Part shown: positions 31,236 through 39,595 of the stretch, one piece after another
Layout: each line of letters begins with the position of its first letter
Position numbering within the stretch: position 1 is the first letter of the stretch
Assembly (NCBI RefSeq): GCF_022180365.1
Contig: NZ_BQKV01000034.1
Coordinates: forward strand, 1 to 48,929
From: Faecalibacterium gallinarum
Lineage (GTDB): Bacteria > Bacillota > Clostridia > Oscillospirales > Ruminococcaceae
Reading direction: 5' to 3'
Length of the DNA: 48,929 bases
Made by a program: the position numbers and the translations under genes
Notes under the pieces: generated by a model
What the model saw: only the letters and a program-made list of their open reading frames with translations
What the model was told of the DNA's origin: nothing
Database searches by the model: none

Positions 31236-33670
31236 TCGTAAAATATAAAGTTGTCGATTTTGCAAAAGACATCAATCAGCCCGTCAAGAAGATCCTGGAG
31301 GAGCTGGCCGCCATGGGGAGCACCGGCAAGAAGAACAGCTCCCCCCTGGAGGAGAACGAGCTGAACTACCTGCTGGAGAAGTTCAGCCGCGCCAACAGCG
31401 AGACGGATCTGAGCGACTTTTTGAACAGCGGCAAGGCCCAGCCCGCCGAGAAGAAGCCCGAGGCCAAGAAGCCCGCCCAGGCGGAGAAGAAGGCTGCCCA
31501 GCCCGCTCCCAAGGCCGAGCAGGCCCAGCCCGCCGGCAATAAGGACGCCAAGCGCGGCCAGAAGAACGACCAGCCCCACAAGAAGCGGGAGGAGAAGACC
31601 GTCTCCTTCAGCGAGCTGGCCCGTCAGACCGGCGCCCAGGCTCCCAGCGCTTCCGCCCAGGCCGTGGAGGTTAAGCGGGAGAACAACCAGGTCATGGTGG
31701 ACACCCGTACGGTGGATATGAACGTGGATCGCTTTGACGCCCGTTACGACGATCTGGCTTCCACCAAGAACACCGAGAACCGCCGCAAGCCCACCCCCCA
31801 GGGCAACAAGCAGAAGTTCACCCAGCGCAGCCAGCGCCAGCGTCAGCAGTTCCAGAAGGGCAAGCGGGAGAGCGAGTTCGAGCGTCTCCAGCGTCTCCAG
31901 CTGGAGAAGGCCCGGAACGCCCAGCTCAAGGTCATGATCCCCGACGAGATCACTGTGGGTGAGCTGGCCGCCCGCCTGAAACAGCAGGCCAACAAGGTCA
32001 TCGCCAAGTTCATGCAGCTGGGCGAGATGCACGCCATCAACGACGTGGTGGACTTTGATACCGCCTCTCTGGTGGCCGAGGAGTTCCACGCCAAGGTCGA
32101 GCACGAGGTCCATGTGACCATCGAGGAGCGGCTGTTCGTCCAGGAGGAGGACGCCGCCGAGGATCTGGTGGAGCGTCCGCCGGTCGTCTGCGTCATGGGC
32201 CACGTCGACCACGGCAAGACCAGTATTCTGGACGCCATCCGCAAGACCAACGTCACCGCGGGCGAGGCCGGAGGCATCACCCAGGCCATCGGCGCTTACC
32301 AGGTCAAGATCAACGACAGCGTCATCACCTTCCTGGACACCCCGGGCCACGAGGCTTTCACCTCCATGCGTGCCCGCGGCGCCAACATGACCGACATCGC
32401 CGTGCTGGTGGTGGCCTCGGACGACGGCATCATGCCCCAGACTGTTGAGTCCATCAACCACGCCAAGGCCGCCGGCGTCAAGGTGATTGTCGCCATCAAC
32501 AAGATGGATAAACCCACCGCCAACCCCGAGCGGGTCAAGGAGGGTCTGACCCAGTACGGCCTGGTGCCCGAGGACTGGGGCGGAGACGTGGCCTGCATCC
32601 CCGTCTCGGCCCTCACCGGCATGGGCATCAACGACCTGCTGGAGCGGATCGCTCTGGAAGCTGAGGTCATGGAGCTGAAGGCCAACCCCAACCGCCGCGC
32701 CAAGGGCGCCGTGGTGGAGGCCCGGCTGGATAAGGGCCAGGGCCCCGTGGCCACCATTCTGGTCCAGAACGGCACCCTGCACACCGGCGACGTCATCATC
32801 GCCGGCACCGCCGTGGGCCGTGTCCGCACCATGCGGGACGACAAGGGCCGCAACATCGCCGAGGCGACTCCCTCCACCCCCGTGGAGATCACCGGCCTGA
32901 CCGCCGTGCCCGAGGCCGGCGACCTGTTCGAGGCCGTCGAGGACGAGCGCCTGGCCCGTGAGCTGGCCGAGAAGCGCGCCGCCGCCGCCAAGGAGAAGCA
33001 GTTCTCCGCCTTCCAGAAGGTTACTCTGGATAACCTGTTCACCCAGATGGCCCAGAACGACATGAAGGAACTGGCCATCATCGTCAAGGCCGACGTCCAG
33101 GGCTCCGCCGAGGCCGTCAAGCAGAGCCTGGAGAAGATCTCCAACGACGAGGTCCGGGTCCGGGTCATCCATGCAGGCGTGGGTGCCGTCAACAAGTCCG
33201 ACGTGGACCTGGCCGACGCATCCAACGCCATCATCATCGGCTTCAACGTCCGCCCCGACAACGTCGCCAAGGAAGCCGCCGCTGCCACCAAGGTGGAAAT
33301 GCGGATGTACCGCGTCATCTACGACGCCATCAACGATGTCACCGACGCTATGAAGGGCATGCTGGCACCCAAGTACCGCGAGGTCGCCCTGGGCGAGCTG
33401 CAGGTCCGCCAGGTGTACAAGATCAGCAACGTGGGCACCGTCGCCGGCTGCCGCGTGACCAACGGCAAGATCACCCGGGACAGCAAGGTCCGGGTTGTTC
33501 GCGACGGCATCGTGCTGGCCGAGGACGAGATCGCCTCTCTGAAGCGCTTCAAGGATGACGCCAAAGAGGTGGCCGAGGGCTTCGAGTGCGGCGTGACCCT
33601 GGCGAAGTTCAACGACGTCAAGGAAGGCGACGTGTACGAAGCATTCAAGATGGAGGAGTACCGCGACTGA
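31232..33670 (+). CDS. infB: Translation initiation factor IF-2
   Basis: An 812-residue GTPase that brings formyl-Met-tRNA to the 30S subunit and promotes subunit joining. A short N-terminal helical domain (about 1-55) is followed by an alanine/lysine-rich low-complexity linker (about 65-230), then the G domain with GHVDHGKT (323-330), [14 protein letters not shown] and SALTGMG, and C-terminal domains II, III and IV. The start overlaps the stop of ylxQ, indicating translational coupling. Confidence 0.98.
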   Translation: MIVKYKVVDFAKDINQPVKKILEELAAMGSTGKKNSSPLEENELNYLLEKFSRANSETDLSDFLNSGKAQPAEKKPEAKKPAQAEKKAAQPAPKAEQAQPAGNKDAKRGQKNDQPHKKREEKTVSFSELARQTGAQAPSASAQAVEVKRENNQVMVDTRTVDMNVDRFDARYDDLASTKNTENRRKPTPQGNKQKFTQRSQRQRQQFQKGKRESEFERLQRLQLEKARNAQLKVMIPDEITVGELAARLKQQANKVIAKFMQLGEMHAINDVVDFDTASLVAEEFHAKVEHEVHVTIEERLFVQEEDAAEDLVERPPVVCVMGHVDHGKTSILDAIRKTNVTAGEAGGITQAIGAYQVKINDSVITFLDTPGHEAFTSMRARGANMTDIAVLVVASDDGIMPQTVESINHAKAAGVKVIVAINKMDKPTANPERVKEGLTQYGLVPEDWGGDVACIPVSALTGMGINDLLERIALEAEVMELKANPNRRAKGAVVEARLDKGQGPVATILVQNGTLHTGDVIIAGTAVGRVRTMRDDKGRNIAEATPSTPVEITGLTAVPEAGDLFEAVEDERLARELAEKRAAAAKEKQFSAFQKVTLDNLFTQMAQNDMKELAIIVKADVQGSAEAVKQSLEKISNDEVRVRVIHAGVGAVNKSDVDLADASNAIIIGFNVRPDNVAKEAAAATKVEMRMYRVIYDAINDVTDAMKGMLAPKYREVALGELQVRQVYKISNVGTVAGCRVTNGKITRDSKVRVVRDGIVLAEDEIASLKRFKDDAKEVAEGFECGVTLAKFNDVKEGDVYEAFKMEEYRD

Positions 33671-33709
33671 GTTTGCCCCCTCCTCCCTAAAGGCTAAAGG
33701 AGATAAAAA

Positions 33710-34105
33710 ATGTCGCAGAAGAACATGGGACGGCTGTCCCAGGATATGAAGCGTGAGCTGATCGCCATCATCGGCAAGCTCAAGGACCCTCGGCTGGAGG
33801 GCGGCCTTTTGACCGTCACCCGGCTGGATGTGACCCCCGACCTGGATGTGGCCAAAGTCTACGTCAGCGTTATGGGCCGGCCCGATGGGCCCGCCCCGGC
33901 CATTGAGGCGCTCAACCGCGCCGCGGGCCACGTGCGTACCGAGGTCAGCCGCAAAATGCACATCCGCAAGGCCCCCCGCTTCATCTTCATCGAGGATGAC
34001 GGCGCAGCTTATGCGGCCCATATCAATGCGCTTCTCAAGGAGCTGAACGTGGAGAGCACCACCGAGGATTCGGCCGATCAGCCGGAGACCGGGGACGCTG
34101 AGTAA
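33710..34105 (+). CDS. rbfA: Ribosome-binding factor A
   Basis: A 131-residue KH-fold protein that binds free 30S subunits and helps 16S rRNA 5' end maturation and cold adaptation. It contains KDPRLEGGLLTVTRLDVTPDLDVAKVYVSVMG and the C-terminal helix region RKMHIRKAPRFIFIEDDG typical of RbfA. AAAGGAG precedes the ATG. It lies between infB and nrnA, the usual order. Confidence 0.95.
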   Translation: MSQKNMGRLSQDMKRELIAIIGKLKDPRLEGGLLTVTRLDVTPDLDVAKVYVSVMGRPDGPAPAIEALNRAAGHVRTEVSRKMHIRKAPRFIFIEDDGAAYAAHINALLKELNVESTTEDSADQPETGDAE

Positions 34106-34140
34106 CAGCTCCGCCTGAGAGGAAAGGATGGAATCGTGGC

Positions 34141-35115
34141 ATGACAGAACAGCTGACTGTGCAGCAGATGGCCGAGCGCCTGCTGGCTGCGGACAACATT
34201 TTGATTCTGTGTCATAAAAACCCGGATGGGGATACTCTGGGCTGCGGCGGCGCTTTGTACTATGCGCTGCGGGCGCTGGACCGGACGGCAGGGGTGCTCT
34301 GCTCCGATCCGATCCCCCCGCAGTATGCGTACCTGAACCTGCATCTGTACAAAGGGGAGTTTGAACCCTCGCTGGTGGTTGCGGTGGATGTGGCGGGCAT
34401 CCAGCTTTTTGGCGAGAACAACCGGGTGCCGGAGTTCGCCCGCCATGTGGACCTGTGCATCGATCACCACGCCGGGAACAACGGCTACGCCGAGTACACC
34501 CTGCTGGACGCGGGCGCGGCCGCCACGGCCGAACTGCTCTGCGAGGTGATCGAGGCCATGGGGGTGGCCCTCACCCCCCATATTGCGGATTGCCTCTATA
34601 CCGGCTTGGCGACGGATACTGGCTGCTTCAAATTCTCCAGCACCACGGCCCGGACCCATCGGGTGGCGGCCAAGCTGGTGGAAGCCGGGGCGCACCTGGA
34701 AGAGCTGAACACCCTGCTCTTTGACAACAAGTCCCCCGAGCGGATGGAGGCCGAGCGGATCGCCCGGAACCATCTGGAATACTATCTGGATGGCCGCTGT
34801 GCTCTGATTTACCTCACCCGGGATGAGATTGCGGCCACCCGGGTGGACCCCGCTGATCTGGAAGAACTCACCAGCCTGCCCATCAGCATTGCGGGGGTCA
34901 AGGTGGGGCTGACCCTCCGGCAGCAGCCGGGGGGCAGCTACCGGATCAGCGTCCGCACCGCCAAAGGGGTGGACGCCTGCGCCATCGCCCGGCGCCTGGG
35001 GGGCGGCGGCCACGGCCGGGCTGCCGGCTGTGAGCTGCTGGGCAACCTGGAAAACGCCAAGAGCGCCATCCTCGCCGAGGTGGAAGCGGAACTCAATGCC
35101 CGGGAGGAAGGCTGA
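34141..35115 (+). CDS. nrnA: DHH-family oligoribonuclease/pAp phosphatase (NrnA)
   Basis: A 324-residue Mn2+-dependent phosphoesterase that degrades short RNA oligonucleotides and dephosphorylates 3'-phosphoadenosine 5'-phosphate. The DHH domain shows CHKNPDGDTLGC near residues 24-35, AVDVAG and CIDHHAGN. The DHHA1 domain ends with ARRLGGGGHGRAAGCEL, the substrate-binding glycine loop. It overlaps the truB start by one base. Its place downstream of rbfA is common in Firmicutes. Confidence 0.93.
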   Translation: MTEQLTVQQMAERLLAADNILILCHKNPDGDTLGCGGALYYALRALDRTAGVLCSDPIPPQYAYLNLHLYKGEFEPSLVVAVDVAGIQLFGENNRVPEFARHVDLCIDHHAGNNGYAEYTLLDAGAAATAELLCEVIEAMGVALTPHIADCLYTGLATDTGCFKFSSTTARTHRVAAKLVEAGAHLEELNTLLFDNKSPERMEAERIARNHLEYYLDGRCALIYLTRDEIAATRVDPADLEELTSLPISIAGVKVGLTLRQQPGGSYRISVRTAKGVDACAIARRLGGGGHGRAAGCELLGNLENAKSAILAEVEAELNAREEG

Positions 35116-35999
35116 TGCAGGGAATCCTGATTGTTGATAAACCCCAGGACTGGACCAGTTTCGATGTGATCGCAAAGCTCCGGGGCGTTTTGGGCACCCG
35201 CAAGCTGGGCCACAGCGGCACCCTGGACCCCATGGCCACCGGCGTTCTGCCCGTCTTTTGCGGCGGAGCCAGCAAGGCGGTGGACCTCCAGCTCAACCAC
35301 GACAAAACCTACCGCGCCGCCCTCCGGCTGGGGGCTCGCACCGACACCGGCGACATCACCGGCCAGGTGCTGGAAACGGCCCCCGTCACCGCCGGGGAGG
35401 CGGAGCTGAAAGCAATTTTACCCCAATTCATCGGGCCCCAGATGCAGATTCCGCCCATGTATTCGGCGGTGAAAATCAACGGCCAGCCCCTCTATAAAGC
35501 GGCCCGCCAGGGCATCGAGGTGGAGCGGCAGCCCCGTCCCATCGAGGTCTATTCCATCGAATACGAGGGCAGCCCTGCCGCCGATACCTACGAGCTGACG
35601 GTCCGCTGCTCCAAGGGTACCTACATCCGTACCCTGCTGGAGGATATCGCCGCGGCCATGGGCCAGAAGGGCACCATGAGCGCCCTGCGGCGGATCCAGG
35701 CCGGGGTGTATGGAGAGGCCGACGCCCACACCCTGGAGGAGATTTTGGCCGCCAAAGCGGAGGGCCGGCTGGAGGAGCTGCTGCTGCCGGTGGAGAGCGT
35801 TTTTGAATCGCTGCCCCTCTTGACAGTGGCGCTCCGGGTGGAACAGCACCTTTACAACGGCTGCCCCACCAGCCGCTACCCGGCCGCCGACGGGCGGTAC
35901 CGGGTGCGGAATGAGGCCGGCCAGTTTTTGGGCCTGGCCCGGGTGGTGCAGGGGGTTCTCCGGGTGGAAAAGCTCTTTGTGGAGCGCAGTGCCGGATAA
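35115..35999 (+). CDS. truB: tRNA pseudouridine-55 synthase TruB
   Basis: A 294-residue enzyme making the universal pseudouridine 55 in the T loop of tRNAs. The catalytic motif GHSGTLDPMATGVLPV holds the essential Asp near residue 38. The KINGQPLYKAARQGIEVERQPR and CSKGTYIRTLLEDI segments are conserved, and a C-terminal PUA-like domain follows (about 225-294). The start ATG overlaps the nrnA stop (TGATG). Confidence 0.96.
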   Translation: MQGILIVDKPQDWTSFDVIAKLRGVLGTRKLGHSGTLDPMATGVLPVFCGGASKAVDLQLNHDKTYRAALRLGARTDTGDITGQVLETAPVTAGEAELKAILPQFIGPQMQIPPMYSAVKINGQPLYKAARQGIEVERQPRPIEVYSIEYEGSPAADTYELTVRCSKGTYIRTLLEDIAAAMGQKGTMSALRRIQAGVYGEADAHTLEEILAAKAEGRLEELLLPVESVFESLPLLTVALRVEQHLYNGCPTSRYPAADGRYRVRNEAGQFLGLARVVQGVLRVEKLFVERSAG

Positions 36000-36021
36000 A
36001 TTTTAAAGGAACAGAAAACCA

Positions 36022-36942
36022 ATGCAGATTTATTCAGAACTTTCGCCCCTTGCCCTGGGCGAGAAACAGGGTGCGGCGGTGGCCATGGGCTACTTTGACG
36101 GCATCCACATCGGGCACCGGTCGGTGATCGGCGGAGCGGTGGAGTGGGCCAGAGCCCACAACGCCGCGCCGGTGGTCTTTACCTTCCACCTGCCGATGGA
36201 GAACAAAATGAAGGGCAAACGGCTCATCTCCACGGCGGACAAACACCGCCTGATCGAGAGCCTGGGGGTGGAGCACTACCTGGTGCCCGATTTCGAGGCC
36301 ATCAAGGGACTTTCGGCGGAGGAGTTTGTCCGGGGGATCGTCAAGGACTGCCACGCTCGGGCTTTGTTCTGCGGCGAAAACTTCACCTTTGGGGCCCGCG
36401 CTGCGGGCACTCCGGAGATGCTGCGGCAGCTCTGCGCCCCCCTGGGGGTGGAGGTGGTGGTCCTGCCCATGGCCCAGTTTGAGGAAAAACCCGTTTCCTC
36501 CACTCGCATCCGCACCGCACTGGAAGGGGGCGACATCCCGGCGGCCAACGCCATGCTGGGCATGCCCTACGCCATCCGGTTCTCGGTCCAGCACGGCAAG
36601 GGGCTGGGCCGTACCCTGGGGGTGCCCACCATCAACCAGATCTACCCGGCGGGCTACCAGCTGCCCCGGTACGGCATCTATATTACCCGCACCTGCATCG
36701 ACGGGGTGTGGTATCCCTCGGCCACCGGCCTGGGCACCCGCCCCACCGTCAACGACGACATCACTCAGGTGACCTGCGAGACCTTTATCCCCGATTTCAA
36801 GGGGGATCTCTACGGCCAGGACCCGGTGGTGGAGTTCCACGCCTATCTGAGCCCCAGCAAGAAGTTCGACAACCTGGACCAGCTGCGGGATTGCATCCAG
36901 AATGCAGCCCGCCGCGCCCGGGAATATTTCGGCCAGGGCTGA
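36022..36942 (+). CDS. ribF: Bifunctional riboflavin kinase/FAD synthetase
   Basis: A 306-residue enzyme that phosphorylates riboflavin to FMN and adenylates FMN to FAD. The N-terminal nucleotidyltransferase domain has AMGYFDGIHIGHRSVI (about 21-36) and VSSTRIRTAL. The C-terminal kinase domain has GKGLGRTLGVPTINQ and YGIYITRT. It is the last gene of the rimP operon and is followed by a strong terminator. Its product FMN is the ligand of the riboswitch in front of ribU in this window. Confidence 0.96.
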   Translation: MQIYSELSPLALGEKQGAAVAMGYFDGIHIGHRSVIGGAVEWARAHNAAPVVFTFHLPMENKMKGKRLISTADKHRLIESLGVEHYLVPDFEAIKGLSAEEFVRGIVKDCHARALFCGENFTFGARAAGTPEMLRQLCAPLGVEVVVLPMAQFEEKPVSSTRIRTALEGGDIPAANAMLGMPYAIRFSVQHGKGLGRTLGVPTINQIYPAGYQLPRYGIYITRTCIDGVWYPSATGLGTRPTVNDDITQVTCETFIPDFKGDLYGQDPVVEFHAYLSPSKKFDNLDQLRDCIQNAARRAREYFGQG

Positions 36943-36965
36943 GCACCCCCCGACCCAATAAATCA

Positions 36966-37017
36966 ACAGGCCCGCACCCCGGAGAGCATTGCTCCCCGCT
37001 GGTGCGGGCCTGTTTTT
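36966..37017 (+). terminator. Terminator of the rimP-ribF operon
   Basis: ACAGGCCCGCACC (36966-36978) pairs perfectly with GGTGCGGGCCTGT (37001-37013), followed by T residues. A 13-bp GC-rich stem makes this a strong terminator. Confidence 0.92.
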
Positions 37018-37063
37018 ATGGAAATGACAGTGGGCTTAAAGGGGAGTCAAAAGGGGAGAGAAC

Positions 37064-38809
37064 TTACTTCCAGAGGGTGGGGTTGCCGTAGCGGGCATCC
37101 AGGGCGGCGCTGAACCAGCGGCCGTTCATCACGTTGCGGATCACGCCGGTCTTGACCTCGGCGGGGATGGTGGCGTCGGCGTCCATCCGGTCCATGATGG
37201 CGTCGTAGGTGGTGGAGACATCCTTCATGGCCAGAACGTCGTTCAGGGCATCGGCATCCATCACCAGGCTCAGCTTGTTCTCGGGAGTCCAGTTCTGCCA
37301 GACCAGGTCGGGGCTCTTGGCGCCGGAGAACAGGGTCTTGATGCCGAAGAGGGAGCCGTCGCTGTTGGGGTTGCCCGAGACCAGGAAGTTCTTTAAGTAG
37401 AGGTTGAACTGCTCGGCCATGGCCTGGTAGCCCGCCTGGCTGAAATCGTACATCCCTGCATAGTTGTGGACGGAGGAGAGCATGGGGACAAAGATGCCGT
37501 GGAAGGAGCCCAGCACCGGAATGGTGGACAGGCTGGCGTCGGAACCATACTCCACCTGGCACAGGTAGATGTTGGCGTCGTAGTTCTGGTACATGGTCTC
37601 GGCGCTGCACTGGGCGTTGAAGATCCGGTACATATCGGAGCCGTACTTGCAGCCGAAATTGTTGGCCGCCTGGACGATTTCGGCGCTCAGACCGGCCATG
37701 GCGTCGCTGGAATAGTAGGGGTCGAAGTTATTGAACATGCTGAACTCGGTACTGCCGGTGAGCATGATCAGGGGCACGCTGTTGTACTGGGTGGTGGCAA
37801 AACCCTCTTTCGGCAGGGTGACGCCGTCGCCGTACAGATGGGGGAAGGCGCTCATCCGGATGCCCGCGTTGCCCATCAGGGCGCAGAGCCGGGCGGAATC
37901 CAGAGAGTAGAGCCAATCCTTCACGTCGGCGCCGGAGGTCATCAGCCAGGCTTTGGCGGAAGCCTCGTCGGCAAACAGGCCATCCTCCACTGCCAGGGGG
38001 GCGATGGCCCAGGCAATCTGGCTGGCGCTGGCGGCCTCGTCGGCGATGGTCATGCCGCCCGAGAAGGCAATGGCTTTCTGGAACCGGCCGGTGAACAGGG
38101 GGCTCACCAGCATGGCCATGACGTCACGGCCGCCCGCCGAGAAGCCGGAAATGGTGATGTTGTTGGGGTCGCCGCCGAACTGGGCGATGTTCTCCTTGAC
38201 CCAGTCCAGAGCCTTGGAGATGTCCAGCAGGGTATAGTTGCCAGTGTCATCGGCACCCGTCTGGAGGGCGGGCAGGCAGTTGAAGCCGAACAGGCCCAGG
38301 CGGTAGTCCAGGGTGACAAAGACGCAGTCATCCTTCACCACCAGCTCGCTGCCCAGAACCTCCTTGGTGTTGCCGGTCTGGTTGTTGCCGCCGTGGATAA
38401 AGACCAGCACCGGCCGCTTATAGGCGTCGGGGGTGGCGTAGACATCCAGCTTGAGGCAGTCCTCGGTGCCGATGGGCCCGTTGCTGTACTGATAGGCCAC
38501 CTCGCTGGCGGCGGTGCAGTCCTTGGTCTCGGACCAGGGGGCGGGGTCCTGCGGGGGGCACCAGCGCAGATCGCCCACCGGGGCGGCGCCATAGGGGATG
38601 CCATACCACACCAGATGGTCGCCGTTGTCCTTGCCCAGAATGGGGCCGAAGCTGGTGTTCCGCAGGGCGGTGATGTCGGGGCGCAGCAGGCCCAGGCAGT
38701 TCTCCTCCGGCCCGGCGGCGGAGGCGCTCAGGCTAAAGCCGGCGGCCATGGTGGCGGCCGCAGCCGCTTTTAGGAAATTGCGGCGGGTGATCTTTCTTGC
38801 AGTGTTCAT
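37064..38809 (-). CDS. Exported type B carboxylesterase with Tat-like signal peptide
   Basis: A 581-residue secreted or surface alpha/beta-hydrolase of the carboxylesterase type B family. The N-terminus has a twin-arginine motif (TRRNFLK, residues 8-14), a hydrophobic stretch and a likely cleavage after SASA-A near residue 32. The nucleophile Ser224 lies in GFSAG; VLVFIHGGNNQTGN (about 134-147) forms the oxyanion hole, and a C-terminal His in GSFHGIFVPM is a candidate for the triad. The substrate is unknown. It lies in reverse orientation between ribF and rpsO. The ATG at 38809 follows AGAGGAA; a longer frame lacks a signal. Confidence 0.88.
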   Translation of the reverse strand: MNTARKITRRNFLKAAAAATMAAGFSLSASAAGPEENCLGLLRPDITALRNTSFGPILGKDNGDHLVWYGIPYGAAPVGDLRWCPPQDPAPWSETKDCTAASEVAYQYSNGPIGTEDCLKLDVYATPDAYKRPVLVFIHGGNNQTGNTKEVLGSELVVKDDCVFVTLDYRLGLFGFNCLPALQTGADDTGNYTLLDISKALDWVKENIAQFGGDPNNITISGFSAGGRDVMAMLVSPLFTGRFQKAIAFSGGMTIADEAASASQIAWAIAPLAVEDGLFADEASAKAWLMTSGADVKDWLYSLDSARLCALMGNAGIRMSAFPHLYGDGVTLPKEGFATTQYNSVPLIMLTGSTEFSMFNNFDPYYSSDAMAGLSAEIVQAANNFGCKYGSDMYRIFNAQCSAETMYQNYDANIYLCQVEYGSDASLSTIPVLGSFHGIFVPMLSSVHNYAGMYDFSQAGYQAMAEQFNLYLKNFLVSGNPNSDGSLFGIKTLFSGAKSPDLVWQNWTPENKLSLVMDADALNDVLAMKDVSTTYDAIMDRMDADATIPAEVKTGVIRNVMNGRWFSAALDARYGNPTLWK

Positions 38810-38863
38810 AATACGTTCCTCTTTCTCTCTCTTGCCAAGCCGAAACCGGCTTGTGATTTTTTT

Positions 38864-38887
38864 TGCACAATCTCTCAAAATTGTGCA
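38864..38887. promoter_or_regulatory. Inverted repeat downstream of the esterase promoter
   Basis: TGCACAAT (38864-38871) and ATTGTGCA (38880-38887) are perfect 8-bp arms eight bases apart, covering about +6 to +29 of the predicted transcript. This is a good position for a repressor operator or an mRNA hairpin. A second stem, CAAGCCG/CGGCTTG, lies nearer the start codon. Confidence 0.5.
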
Positions 38888-38899
38888 CTCTACATAATG

Positions 38900-38927
38900 A
38901 TTATACTATTTGTTCACGACTTTTCAA
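38900..38927 (-). promoter_or_regulatory. Promoter of the exported carboxylesterase
   Basis: On the minus strand TTGAAA (38927-38922), 16 bases, a perfect TATAAT (38905-38900). Confidence 0.75.
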
Positions 38928-38982
38928 GATGTTGTGGGAATTTTGCGGAAAAATATAAAATTAACAAAGGCGGGGAACACGC

Positions 38983-39011
38983 TTGCTTTTTCCTCGGACT
39001 TTTGATATAAT
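38983..39011 (+). promoter_or_regulatory. Promoter of rpsO
   Basis: TTGCTT (38983-38988), 17 bases, a perfect TATAAT (39006-39011) with an extended TGA. Confidence 0.8.
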
Positions 39012-39017
39012 ACATCT

Positions 39018-39118
39018 GTTACCGTGGCGAGGTTCTGGGGGTATGCCCTGCAACAGGGAAGACCGGTCCCCATTGCTGCGCCGCCGGCAAATAATATTTT
39101 ATAAAGAGGTACTGTAAC
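39018..39118 (+). promoter_or_regulatory. rpsO leader RNA, possible S15 autoregulatory region
   Basis: About 100 nt separate the predicted transcription start from the rpsO ATG. The leader can fold, for example CCCTG/CAGGG over a CAA loop near 39045-39057, nested between GGGG and CCCC segments. Ribosomal protein S15 represses its own translation through leader structures in several phyla. I cannot match this one to a described class, so this is a positional inference. Confidence 0.35.
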
Positions 39119-39373
39119 ATGAACAAGCAGGAAGTTATGGCCAAGGTCGCCCTCACCGAGAAGGACACTGGCTCCCCCGAGGTCCAGGTCGCTCTGCTGA
39201 CCGCTCACATCAACGAGCTGAACGAGCACCTGAAGAAGAACCCGAACGATCACCACAGCCGCCGTGGTCTGATGAAGATGGTTGGCCGCCGCCGCAATCT
39301 GCTGGCCTACCTCCAGAAGAAGGACATCGAGCGTTATCGTGCTCTGATCGCTACCCTGGGTTTGCGTAAGTAA
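39119..39373 (+). CDS. rpsO: 30S ribosomal protein S15
   Basis: An 84-residue helical protein binding the central domain of 16S rRNA early in 30S assembly. The sequence [35 protein letters not shown] and [12 protein letters not shown] is fully typical, and the length is close to the usual 89. Codon use is that of a highly expressed gene. It precedes pnp, the common order, with a terminator between them. Confidence 0.98.
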   Translation: MNKQEVMAKVALTEKDTGSPEVQVALLTAHINELNEHLKKNPNDHHSRRGLMKMVGRRRNLLAYLQKKDIERYRALIATLGLRK

Positions 39374-39386
39374 TTCAACAAAGAGG

Positions 39387-39420
39387 GGGCAGGTACCGGT
39401 TTTTGGGTGCCTGCCCTTTT
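39387..39420 (+). terminator. Terminator between rpsO and pnp
   Basis: GGGCAGGTACC (39387-39397) pairs with GGTGCCTGCCC (39406-39416) with one G-U pair, then four T residues. Some read-through into pnp may occur. I see no strong separate pnp promoter in 39421-39595; that stretch contains a CTGCTGC/GCAGCAG hairpin near 39451-39469 and GC-rich folds. Confidence 0.8.
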
Positions 39421-39595
39421 GGCTATTCTCCACCAGGAACAAAAAGCCCTCTGCTGCGTGTTGCAGCAGTAAACCGAGCGGCCGGGCGATGCACAGCCGT
39501 TGGGTTTATTGCTATAGCTCGCGGCGGCGGCTTTTGGGATAAAACGCGGCGCCCCGGCAGGGCGGCGCTTGATAAAGGACAAGGAGGCAAAAACA

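Noticed and set aside
31400-31900. Alanine/lysine-rich repeats in infB as a repeat element
   Set aside because: They are the normal low-complexity linker of IF-2 between the N-terminal and G domains.
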